The notes under the pieces: model-generated | What the model was told of the DNA's origin: nothing | Database searches by the model: none | Seen by the model: the letters and a program-made list of their open reading frames with translations, nothing else | Made by a program: the position numbers and the translations under genes | From: Oscarella lobularis | Taxonomy: Eukaryota > Porifera > Homoscleromorpha > Homosclerophorida > Oscarellidae | Assembly (NCBI RefSeq): GCF_947507565.1 | Contig: NC_089176.1 | Coordinates: forward strand, 3,348,001 to 3,412,000 | Length of the DNA: 64,000 nt | Reading direction: 5' to 3' | Shown here: positions 32,803 to 43,786 of the stretch, piece by piece | Layout of the letters: each line of letters starts with the position of its first letter | Position numbering within the stretch: the first letter of the stretch is position 1

Positions 32803-34793
32803 TCATGATGACATTGATCCGTACCTTAATTGAACGTGTTCTCCTTTCTGCCTTCTGTCGTAAATTCCAAACATTTTCAGCAAACTTAGCTTCAAGCGTA
32901 GCCAACGCGACGGCGGCTCCTTGCGGCCCAAGTAGTCAAAATCCGCAACCTCTACGTGACGTCGTCGATATGTCTTATACTGGTGATAGAATCCAGCGAG
33001 GAAGACGATGAGAATGACGCAGATGACGGTGCCGACGACGGCGGGAACAGTGTACGAAACAGTTTTAGGAACGTTGTTTGTATCTATAGTTCAATAACCA
33101 TGAACTATATATAAAAGTGTATCTGAGAGTGTACGTACTTTGAATTACGATGGGATGGAGACCATGAGCGTGACTGGCGTTGTTCCTTGCGGTGATGTTT
33201 ATGAAGCAATTGCCGGACTTTTCAAATCGAAGTGGTATGCTGACGTTTTCTTCCTTTGTAGATTCAGTGCAGTCTTCTTTTTCATGTTGACACGTAACGT
33301 AGCAGTAGGATATAGGGTGGCTGTAACAAAAAAATATGAATGCTGAAAAAGAAGAGGAGTTACCTAACCTTCCCTTGCAGGAGACTGTAATGTTGAACTC
33401 TTTATTCTTTTGAACCTGTTTGGGTGCACTGATAATCAAGCCTTTGACAGGATCTAATTTAGAAATACTGCATAAGACAAAGCATGCTATCGTTTCCCCC
33501 CTTGTTTTCAGACCTTCAATACATACTGTTCCATTGACTTGTGACAAATACCAGTGCCGTGGTAGAATCCCTGTAGCTGCATGCACTGTTAAAGAATATG
33601 CAAAATTTCCCGAGGCCGAGTATAAAGACTGCGCTGAAGGTGACAATGAGGGCAGTGGATCAGACGGATAGCCACCGTCAAAGTGCCACGTGTAGGTAAT
33701 GGCTTTTATGCATTTCGTCGGATTGTAAACCGTTGCACTGAACTTCACGTATGACCCAATGATTGTACAGCAAGTGGGGCAGAGTAGACTGAAGCCTGAT
33801 ACATTATAACCCACTACTGGAGTCACGTCAACAGACACCACAAGTTGATCTAGAAGCGAAAAAATGAAATATTTCATTTCATATCAATTTTTTCTTTCTA
33901 CCTGAAATTTCAATAGTGATGTTTCCTGACGTAAGAAAATAGCGAGACTCGTTCACTTTTACCGAGACGTTCACGTGAAATGCGTAGAATCCGCCACTCA
34001 GTATGGGCAACGCAACATTAGCTGGTATGCCAGGAGACTTCTCGACGATTTTGATTCCATTATTTCCAACGCGCCAACTGTAGACAATAGTTTCGGCGTC
34101 GTCAAACTCAGATGACATATTGTGGGTGAACATGCTGACGTCAGTCGCACAGGACGGAAGTGACGGGCTGGTGGAGTGAAAGCCAACAAAAGCATCTAGG
34201 AGAATAGGAGAAAAAAGAATGAAAAAGTAGACAACAGACAAAGGCGTCTCCTAATCAATAATCGTGCACACCTCTCTGTATTAGCCCTTTCATACAATTT
34301 TCTTAGCTAGGCTTATTACAAATGACCGCGCCACATAAACACTCACACGTCACCGCTATCCAAATCGGGCGTGATTCGAGCAGGGTCCCGTTTTCGGCGA
34401 CGACTCGCGTCGTGACGTTGTGAAGACCGACGCGCGCGTGGGACGCCCATCGGTGTCGAAAGAGGGACGTCTTCGAGTGGGAAAGCGATTCGTTGACGCG
34501 CCAGCGCCCGTCGACGAACCATTCGATCGCGACGGCGTCGACGGCGACGAGGGTCGCGGAAAACGTCGAATTCTCGCCCGGCGAGGCGTACTGACGACCG
34601 ACGATTCGTAGTTCGATAGCGGAAGCGTGAGACGAATCGTGTAGAGTCGCTGCAATAACAGGAACTTTCGGTTTTTGGCGAGAAGGTCTCAGGAGACCGC
34701 GCGGATCCCTCCCCTTTCCGTACCTTGGCTCGAAACGAGCTTCGGCTCGAGAAGCGCGACAATCGCCAAGAAGAAAAGGTGCAGGCGTTCCAT
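32803..34793 (-). CDS. Single-pass membrane protein with PKD-type domains (TMEM130/GPNMB-like)
   Basis: Minus strand, several exons (first 34793-34724, second 34649-34347, last ending at stop 32803-32805). The signal peptide is MERLHLFFLAIVALLEPKLV. The ectodomain has Ig-like/PKD folds with motifs AVAIEWFVDGRWRVN, TIVYSWRVGNNG and ITYTWHFDGGYPSDP and many N-glycosylation sequons. A transmembrane helix (VPAVVGTVICVILIVFLAGF) lies near the C-terminus, followed by a basic stop-transfer stretch and the cytoplasmic motif VEVADFDYLGRKEPP. This layout resembles the TMEM130/PMEL/GPNMB group; the precise ortholog is uncertain. Role unknown, cell-surface protein. Confidence 0.65.
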
Positions 34794-35063
34794 TTTCGAT
34801 GGTGGGCTCTTTAGTCCATTCACACTTTTGCACGCTGCACGCAACTGACTGCTGTATGGTCTCTGTGTGGTCACGAGGAAGTGTAGCGCACGCTCAAAGG
34901 AAACGTCACCCAGTCACACCCCCCACACCCCACAAGATTGGCAGCGGATTCCAAGAAAGAGGGGACTGCGCACGCGATATTTCGGCGTCAACACTTTCAT
35001 AATACATGTATGCACCGTGAACTTTATCTAGTTGCGTGCTAAACGATTTATCAATTAAAACAA

Positions 35064-36303
35064 TTAATTTTTATATTGCGCCTCTACTTCCCGTATTGCT
35101 CGATGCTCCCGGTTTTCTCGAATCGCCTTCAAATCGCGAATAAACTGTCGCTCTCGCACGAGAGTGCTGTGCTGCTTCTCCAGCCGAACTTTCTTGTCTC
35201 GTAATGCTCGTCCCTCTTGTATAAGAGAGAGCAGTTCCCGTCTGAGTTCCTTATTCTCGGTGCGTATCTGTTTCGTGTGCTCTCTAAAACATCTCACCGC
35301 TTGCTAAAAAATAAAGAGAGTGTACTGTCTATGGTCATAACTACGCGTATCTACTCTACGTGCTCTCTTAGTATAGAACCCTTCGAAATTTTCTCGACGT
35401 CCTGGCTCTCTTACCACGTTCGCTTTTTGTTGAAGTTCGGCCACTTTGGCGTCGGCGCTTTGCTGAAGATCTCTCTTCTCGGCGAGAAACGACGACTTTA
35501 GCTTGTGCACTTCGTCGGCGTGACGAAAGCGCATCATGTCGACTTCCTTCTCAAGACGACGAATCTCTGACTCCTGTGCCTCCTGAAGCACCTGCGGCCC
35601 AAAGCTAATTGCCTCTATTCATTCGTAGATAAAACTGCTTACTCGATATTCATCCAAATCATTGAGCTCTCTTTCAGTTTTAGCCAATTCGGACTCCTTT
35701 TCTAACATAATGGTTCTCAGACCTAAAGAAAAAGTAGAAGGCCTCGTCGCTTGGAGGAATGACGGACCGTCTTTTCTCCTTTCGTATTCGCTCATCATAT
35801 GAGCCGTCTGCTGTCGTACGCTCTTCAGCTCGGCATCGTTACGATCGCTCAACGTCACGATCGTCGATTGTCGTTTCTGCGACTTTTTCGACATGTACGA
35901 CATGTATTCGTGCTGTGAAATAACCACGCGACTCATTCGGTTCTGCAAATTAAATTATTATATTTACGCTTTCGACTCTCGTCTTCTGGGCTTCCTCCTG
36001 TAGCCAATCATTGTCCTTTTGTCTGCGTAAGGGAAAAATAGAAAATCGCGGCTACGAATGGGATCCCTTGTCGATTCCACGACGTACAGGTCTTCCAGTT
36101 GCTTCTTCAGCGCTTTTATTTGTTCGTCGAGGCCGTCGAGTCTATAGAAGGCTCGAGTTCAAAGGCGTTTCCCTTCGAGGAGGTGCCTACTCTTGACGAA
36201 GAGCGACTTCGTGCTCCGTAGGCACTGCTACATCGATTTTGTCGTAGCTCTTCTTCGGAGATGCTTCTTTAGCCGATTTCGCTTTGTTCTTCTTCGGTGG
36301 CAT
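35064..36303 (-). CDS. Coiled-coil protein, DUF4515/CCDC166-like, probably ciliary
   Basis: Minus strand, several short exons. It starts MPPKKNKAKSAKEASPKKSY at 36303 and ends REHRAIREVEAQYKN with the stop at 35064. Nearly all of the protein is predicted coiled coil, with heptad-like stretches DNDWLQEEAQKTRVES, YMSYMSKKSQKRQSTIVTL, SELAKTERELNDLDEYR and TKQIRTENKELRRELL. The basic MPPKK start and the MSKKSQKRQ region are typical of the DUF4515 group of ciliary or basal-body coiled-coil proteins. The exact family name is my best guess from these words. The gene body includes seven or so introns of 50-80 bases. Confidence 0.6.
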
Positions 36304-36383
36304 GGCGATGAATAACGCGCGCTAGAATTACTCTCGTGTAAAAAATCAACACTCAATTCATTATTCGACCATTCGCGAATATC

Positions 36384-37371
36384 TTACGAACTCATCAAAT
36401 ACGTATAAATAGCGTAGTAATGAAAACCCGATCCGACGAGAGTGCATATATGCCAGAGAGCGTGAGCAAATGGAATTCGGCCATCGCACTTAAAAACGAC
36501 AACGCCGCCCGCATAAGCGAGACCACCGAGAGCCAGCTCGTTAAAACCAGATAGTACCTAACAAAAAAACACGTGATGATAGATATCGTCATGAAATTTC
36601 CTGCCTCATCGTGTTTCATGAGAAGAATATAAGCTGGCAAAAATCCCACTATTAAATAAAGAAGCGTTTCAAGAGCTTTGTTCCTTAGAGAGAGAGACAG
36701 AGAGAGAGAGAGGACAGAGAGGAGAAAGAAAGAGAGAAGAGAGTGCGTTTAGAAACAAAGTCTCGAGAAGTGTCTTACTGTTCTATGAAAAAGAGACTGT
36801 AGAGAGAGCCAAGCAAAGCCATCAGCCACATCAGAAACATCATTCTCATCCCAAGAGCATCAGGGAAATTAACCAAGGCCAGCCTAAATAATAAAAAATC
36901 AAAGGTCAACTAAATTGGTCAACAGACGTTTCCCTATACCATGGAGTGTAGGACGACGCTATGTAGACGTAAATACTCGTTCGATCTCCAATCTTGAGCC
37001 AGTGCCACCATCCAGTTCTGACGATATCAAAAAGCCTTACAATAGTATTGTGTCCTATTCGAGGGCGTACTTCCACGCGAAAATGCAGTAGACGTGATAG
37101 ACGGTCGAGGAGACGAGAAGAAGAACGAGCGACGCGCCGAAGACGAGAGCGCAGACTTTCTGCGTCAGATCGGCGCCCTTTTCGACGAGCAGCGACGTTC
37201 CAAACGCGACGGGAAGAATGGGAACCTAAGAGTAAATTAGATGAGAGAGGAGAGAGACGAGAGACTTTGTACGCCGTGGGTGAAGCTGTTTGCCAGATGT
37301 TCGAGAAACGTCGGCATGTAGGGATCGGCACTCCGCGGTCGCGGATTCATGCAGTGATCGAGCAACGTCAT
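36384..37371 (-). CDS. MMD: MMD / PAQR10-11 family seven-pass membrane protein
   Basis: Minus strand, several exons. The start at ATG 37371 (MTLLDHCMNPRPRSADPYMP) leads into the family motif PTFLEHLANSFTHG. Further motifs are VSSTVYHVYC, GDRTSIYVYIASSYTPW, ETLLYLIVGFLPAY, GGLAYAGGVVVFKCDGRIP and PFAHALWHICTLVGSGFHYYA, the last with the conserved metal-binding His of the PAQR fold. The stop is at 36384-36386. MMD proteins are Golgi/lysosomal members of the progestin-and-adipoQ receptor family, which scaffold Ras signalling or act on lipids. A GA-rich repeat lies in one intron. Confidence 0.85.
36687..36744. repeat. GA-rich simple repeat in MMD intron
   Basis: About 58 bases of nearly pure AG/GA (a CT-rich pyrimidine tract on the transcribed minus strand), placed in an intron, where it could serve as an extended polypyrimidine tract. 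Confidence 0.75.
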
Positions 37372-37540
37372 TTCGAAACCATTCGAATGAACGAAGCACT
37401 GCCTTGACGTTCGCTTCCAGATAAACGCGCGCTAACCAGATGTGCGTGGCGGGAAAAATAAAAAACAAACAGGCTGCACTTTTGTTGTAGACACTAGTTT
37501 GTTGTTGAAAGTCCTAAAGATTTATTAGAAAGGACAAGAT

Positions 37541-40500
37541 TTTAAATGCTGAAATACCCACCAAAGAGTTTCATCAAAGTCGACTTTGCTCCGACGTTCG
37601 ACTTGCTGCTAGTTCTCTTCATTGACGCGACCCTTGTTCTCATATCCGGCTTAGGTGGCTTGGGTGGTGGTTGCAGACCACCAACGTGATCCTCCTTTAA
37701 TTGAGATTAAATGCCAGTTGCTAGAGGTTCCCCACGCTTACATGAACGGTAGATTGCCTAAGCAGACCTTCATGAAAAGATGTTCTTTTTGCATTATCAA
37801 GGCCCTTCACTTCACCAAGACTCGCGGAAGCAGTAGACCTACGTCGCATATTTGAGACGGTAGCTTCAACAATTTGATTAGGCAGGTTGCGAACGTTTTC
37901 AACTAAAATACCTGTTACGGTGTTGGCTCGTACTATGGGACTGACGGAGACTGGCGTGTTGATTGAATCCGTGCTACGTGCGGACGTCTCTAATTCTGCA
38001 AGAACACTTAGACACGATGCCTTAACAACCTATCTTTCTCACCTTTGTCAGGCGTTTTCTTAGCCTTGGCCACTGCTTCTTCTAACTCGCGAAGTTGAAG
38101 GAGAAGTGAATCTCTGCAAAGAAACTTGCTAACTGGCTATCATTCGTATGACTATAAAACCTGTGAATTTGAGTCTCTTTTAAATTCTTTTCCAGCTTCA
38201 CTTCCCTTTGGCTAGACTCTTCCGATGCACCAGTCAATTCTTTCAATTTGAACTGATACGTCTTCCTCTCGCGATCACGTTCGGTTTCAAGTGCAGCTAA
38301 TTTTGCTTCCAAGTTTGCCTTGTCTCGTTGGAATTCAGAAACAGTCTTAGACACACTTTCTGACGACGACGACGCTTCCTTTTCCAAACGAATTTTAATT
38401 GCCTTGATTTCCTGATCTTTCTCGTCGTCCAACTCTTTCATTTTCCTTAGTAGCAGCGCTACTTTGTCCTCCAATTCATTCCGCTTCACCACAGATTCCT
38501 CGTACGCTTCATTTAGCGATTCAATTTCTCTGCCTGATGCAGTTGATGACTCTTTCAATTGAGCTTCAAGCTGAGCTATTTCACTGTCTTTTGCAGAAAC
38601 AGTCTTTTCCTGCGCAAAAATAGATATGAATACCTACCTAACCCTGCTCCCAAAGTTTCCTAACCCATTTTAAATTTTTGACTCGCAGTTCTTCTGCATC
38701 CTTTTCTTGATCGGACAAACGCTTTTGAACTTCACTCAGCTGACGTTTTAGTTCATCGTCTACGTTCCTGCTCTCTTCCAAGCGCTGATATGATTCCTTC
38801 AAAGAAATATAATCTAATTCGACCTTGGACGCCTTATCTTCCAGAGTTTGACAGAGCTAAAACAGCAGAAGGCCCTATTGCAACTACGTACAGGAGGGAT
38901 ACACTAACTTGACTCTTTTCTTCTAGTGCCTGCTTGAGACGTTCGATTTCCAATTCTAAAGACGTTGAATCGGTTTTTAGTTTTTTTAATTCCTCCTCAG
39001 CTCTCTTCAGTTCTTCGCTTCTCTTTTCGCTCTGGACGACTGATTTTTCCAAGGCCGCATCTAACTCCTCCCTTTGAATTTCTCTCTCTTTCTTCATCGA
39101 TTCGATCTCCGCTTCTAACACGGTCTTTGCCTTTTCTACGATTTCAAGTTGAGCAGAAACGTCTGCTTTTGTTTTCTCTAGCTCAGTCAGAGCCGACTCC
39201 GCGGAGCACTTTTTCTCGCGCTCCGTCTTGCATGTCTCTCTCAGCGTGTCACATTCCTTTTCAATTTCCTCCAATCGGTCTCTACAAAAACAGAAGAAAC
39301 GTATAGAAATTATCGCGCGTTTCTTCTAATCCTATGAACCTTAGATTTTTAACAACACTGTCAGACTCTTCAGCTGCGCTGGCTTTGGCCGACGCCAAGG
39401 TCGACTCCAATTTTTTCACAGAAATAGCGTTTTCTTCTTTCAAATTTTCAATTTCTTTCTTCCACGTGTCTCGCTCCTCTTCAAGTTTCTTTTCCCACTC
39501 CGCTTTCATCAAACTTATATCGCGCTCGTGATGGGCTACAAGTTCCTCCTGTTTGGCTTCAAACGTCTTTACCGTCTCCATCAGGGTTTCGTCGTGCTCT
39601 TTTTTCATTGCAACAACTCTTTCATCAGCTGACGTTTCTTTAGTTTTGTGACTCTCGGTCTCCTTACGCAACTCGTCCACTTCGTTTTCGTGCAGCTGCT
39701 TCAATTCTTCCATTTTCGTTTCGTACATAAACGTCGTTTCTTGAATTTTGCTTTGCACAGCCTCTCTTTCTCTACCCATCTCTTCCTCTCTTTCGCCGAC
39801 GAGCTTTTCCAGCTCTTCGCACTTTGAATTCGCCGACCGGAGATCCTCCTCCAGGCGTTTCTCTTTGGCTACCCACTCCGACGTTTGACTAGACAGCAAT
39901 TGATCCGTCGCCTCTTGCGATGAAACAACGACGGCATCTCTTTCCTTCGATAATTCCACTAGTTTACGTTTAAGTTCATCCTGCTCGGCTTCAGCAGTAA
40001 GAAGCTATCAAATCGCAGTTGTACCATGACATGGACATGAAACATTTTTACCTTATTTTTGAGATCTTTGTTTTCTTTTTCACGCATTGCTTCTTTTTCT
40101 TGCTTGGCCTTAAGATCTTCTTTTGCAATCTTCAATTGCTTTGTGAGAGCAGAGACCTTGAAAACAGAACGTTCGCGTGGCGTCTATAAAACATAGAGAC
40201 AAAGGTACCTCGGCTTCCAAAAGAGCTTCAAACTGGTCGTCACGAGACGTAGACTCCAATTCAACGGTTTTATTGTCCAACTCATCTCCGGATGCTAGAT
40301 CGTCTACCTCTGCCATTTTTCCAACAAATTCGTCTTGCTCGTTAATAAATTACAAATAATGTATTTGTATCCTTTTTATTGTTACCTTCTTGAAAAGATG
40401 GTTGCTCCGCTTCCACCTTCTGATTCTCTTCAGACGTTGCAGCAGGAGAAACTTCGACGTCGGGTAAAACACGCTTGTCTGAAGTAGTCTTCTCGTCCAA

Positions 40501-41801
40501 GTCTTCGACAGCACTCTCAAAGCTCTTTTGAGTATTCTCAGCACTTTCTTCAGCCCGTTTCAAAGCGCTGACGCACCCATTGATTGCCTCTATCCAGTTC
40601 TGCCTCGCAGACAAAGTGTCTGAGCAGCAAACAAAGACTCGATCAGCGGTCTATAGGAGGGGAAAAAAGCATAATTTATTTATTGAGAACGGTGCTTGTG
40701 TACGTTCTACCATTATTTCGAATTCATATCCTTTTTTCGAATCGATTTCTCGAGCTCCGGTGCACCGAAGTAGATCTATTATTCCTTGAGGAGTTGCCGT
40801 CTGCAAAAATCATACAGTAGCATGAGATCAATACGTTTAATTAACCGCATCCACCTTGTCGTCTTTAAAATAAGACAATTTGCCTCCTTCATCCATTACA
40901 AACCAGCGGTCTTTAAAACTCTAAAAATGATACAAGTTTAGTATTACTGCATTGGGCAATCCCAACCTTATTAGATCCTCCCTGCTTCTTCAGCCAACCT
41001 TTCATTACTTTTACATCAACCTAAAAGTGCAGTGTTAGCTACGTGCAATCGGCACCGGGTGCCGTTTCACGCACCTTTGCTCTTATGGTCATCGCTCTCT
41101 CTCTGTCTGTTCCAAAAGAACCGCTCCTCGATTCCTCGCGAGAGAAGCTCTTTCTCGCTTCCATTTTCACCTGCGACGTCGTCGACAGAAAAGGAGCAAA
41201 CGCTTTGAACCACGCGTCGATCTCCTCCTTCGTTTCGGCTTCGACGTAGTACACTCTCCCCGTCGTGTGCAGCGCGAGGCAATTGAATCGACGCACGTCT
41301 GCCTCGGCGTCGGTCACCTCGGTGCAATCGGAGAGCCGAATCGTACCAAGCGATTTCTTCGACTTTTTGCGGAAAGGGACGAAACTAAAATTTCGCCGTC
41401 TTATTTCTTTGCACGGTTTTACCTTCTCGTCTTCGTAATAGTTCATTTCTCCGTCGCTTTTTAGAACAAACCATCTTTTCTTCCATTTCTTGCGTTGGAG
41501 GAATTAAGTCACGGTAATTAATTAAGATAAAACGAATCTCGTTTGTGACGTTTACCTTTGAGAATGCACTCTTTGTGCTGAGATCCGGTGCTTTTGTTAG
41601 AAAGCCTTCCTTGAGAGTCTAGAGGAGAACAGTTCTGTGTGTGCAATCAAGGTTTCAACTTATTTTGCTAACTGCCAGTGATTTCGATTCGCTCGAACTT
41701 CTCTCGAGATGTTCCTTTTTGCTGTGAAAACAGTTTTGGCATTTGTCCTTCTTGAACAGGTTCGGCGTAAAGTTGCTGCAAACGCTTCTTCCTGAAGCCA
41801 T
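37541..41801 (-). CDS. MPRIP: MPRIP-like protein: two PH domains plus long coiled coil
   Basis: Minus strand, many exons, ATG at 41801, stop 37541-37543. The N-terminus MASGRSVCSNFTPNLFKKDK then CQNCF matches the start of myosin phosphatase Rho-interacting protein (M-RIP), a Cys-containing zinc-knuckle-like motif. The first PH domain follows (WKKRWFVLKSDGEMNYYEDE, TKEEIDAWFKAFAPF), then a second (KGWLKKQGGSNKSFKDRWFV, RQNWIEAINGCVSAL), an acidic linker, and about 800 residues of coiled coil to a short basic C-terminus. M-RIP binds F-actin, RhoA and the myosin phosphatase targeting subunit and brings phosphatase to stress fibres. TRIOBP is the close alternative, but the N-terminal motif favours MPRIP. 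Start codon lies about 220 bases from the divergent arylsulfatase start. Confidence 0.8.
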
Positions 41802-42019
41802 ATTGTTCGACACGCCTTTCGATCAGCCTGCGCGCTTTAGCTGCCTACTTTCAGCGCGGGTTTTTCCACGTGAACTGTAAACCAAACCATACACCTTGTG
41901 ACACGAAACTAAAAACTTACGTGCACTCGGCATTTACACGCTCTTTCGCAAAGACGAGATTAGGGGAGGAGTATCCATCACGTGAGAAGTGACCATCTCA
42001 AACAAAGAGTCTACTACTC

Positions 42020-43646
42020 ATGGACGTCCTTTTGACGGCGCTTCTAGTCTTTACTGTTGCTGCGTCGCTGGCGGAGCAGCCTCCTAATATTGTCGTGCTC
42101 TTTGCAGACGACTTTGGATATGGAGACATGGCTTCATATGGTCATCCGACTCAAGAGTGGAACGCTCTTGACGACCTGGCGAGCGAAGGTCTCAGGCAAG
42201 GAAAAACATTTCTACGTCAAATCTGACCTCTCATAACTGTCCTTGGCGCAGGTTTACTCAGTGGTACAGCGGCGAGTCTCTTTGCACTCCCAGTCGAGCG
42301 GCCCTACTCACCGGCCGTCTGCCCGTACGATCGGGAATGATTCCTGGAGGAGAAAAAGAAAATCGAGTTCTTGGACCAACGTCCAAAAACGGCTTGCCTC
42401 AGGATGAAATCACGATCGCGGAACTGCTCAAGACGAAGGGCTATGCAACGGGTCACGTTGGCAAGTGGCACTTGGGAATCAACGCAAATACGGCAACCGA
42501 CGGAGCTCATCTGCCCGCTCACCACGGATTCGACTACGTCGGTGAGTTATCTAACGAAACTACCTATCAATTAATTAGGTGACTGAACTGATCTTCTACT
42601 CAGGTACAAGCCTGCCTTTCTCCAATGTGTGGGGCTGTGACGACACGGGTGTCCATGAGAAACGACCCGACAATAAGGTTTGCTTCGCTTATCACAATAC
42701 GACGATCTTCCAGCAGCCGATCAATCACACCGAATTGACGCCGTCTCTCGTGCGCGATGCCGTCGGCTTCATTCACGATCATCGCACCGACCCGTTCTTT
42801 CTCTATTTCGCCTTTGCTCACTGTCACGTCAGCATGTTCTCGTCGCCCGGCTTTACCGGAGAATCGGCGCGCGGCGTCTACGGCGACAATTTCGCCGAAA
42901 TGGCTTGGGCCGCCGGCGAAGTAATAAGCACGCTCAAATCGTTGGATCTGGCCAATAATACGCTCGTCTTTTTCACATCCGACAACGGGCCCCACATCGA
43001 ATTGTGCCTCGAAGGAGGATCGGCTTCGCTTCTGCAGGGAGGTAAGAGCATGACGTACGAAGGCGGCATTCGCATGCCGGCGATCGCCTGGTGGCCGGGA
43101 AAGATTCAACCCGGTCGCGTCACGTCGCAGATCGCGAGCACCATGGATATATTCGTTACGGCGGCGAAAATCGCCGGCGTCGACTTACCGACGAACGTGA
43201 CGATCGACGGTCGCGACATATCGCCGATTCTGTTCGACGTCGACGCGAAAACGCCGCACGACTTTCTCTTTCACTACTGCTCGAGTCGGCTCATGGCCGT
43301 GAGACACGGGCCCTACAAGGCGCACTACTACACGCAGATGCTCCCGCTCGCCAACTACACGACCGTGCACTGCACGAACGGATCGCCGCACGGGGAATTC
43401 TTTCAGGGGTGGGCTTGCTACGGGCCGACGGTCACCGAACACAATCCGCCGCTTCTATTCAACGTCGAAGCGGATCCAAGCGAGACGTACGCGTTGAACG
43501 CCGCCGAGTACGGAGACGTTCTCGCCAAGATCGCTGCCGCCGTGACCGCGCACAAGGCGGCGTTGAAGCCGCGACCGCCGCTGCTCGGCGTGAACGACGC
43601 TCATCTTCAGCCGTGCTGCAATCCGCCTCACTGCGCTTGCGAGTAA
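42020..43646 (+). CDS. Arylsulfatase A-like sulfatase
   Basis: Three exons: 42020-42195, 42252-42541, 42604-43646; 502 aa. A signal peptide ([20 protein letters not shown]) leads into [14 protein letters not shown] with the metal-binding Asp pair. The active-site signature [12 protein letters not shown] supplies the Cys converted to formylglycine; GHVGKWHLG and the DNGPH metal-binding motif follow. Sequence words are closest to ARSA/GALNS-type lysosomal sulfatases ([20 protein letters not shown]). It would hydrolyse sulfate esters of glycolipids or glycosaminoglycans in lysosomes or outside the cell. Exon 1 ends CTCAG|GCAAGG, a GC-AG intron; no GT donor preserves the frame. The Cys-rich tail ([10 protein letters not shown]) is typical of the group. 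Confidence 0.88.
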
Positions 43647-43786
43647 GAGACGAGCATTCGTTTTTTCCCTCTATACAAAAAAAAACAAGAAAAACAAAAG
43701 AAAAAGATAGAAACGTAAACGAAGAGAAAGAGCTACTCGACCAGCGGGATGACGTCTTCGTCGTGTGTGGTGAAAAGGAATTCTCT

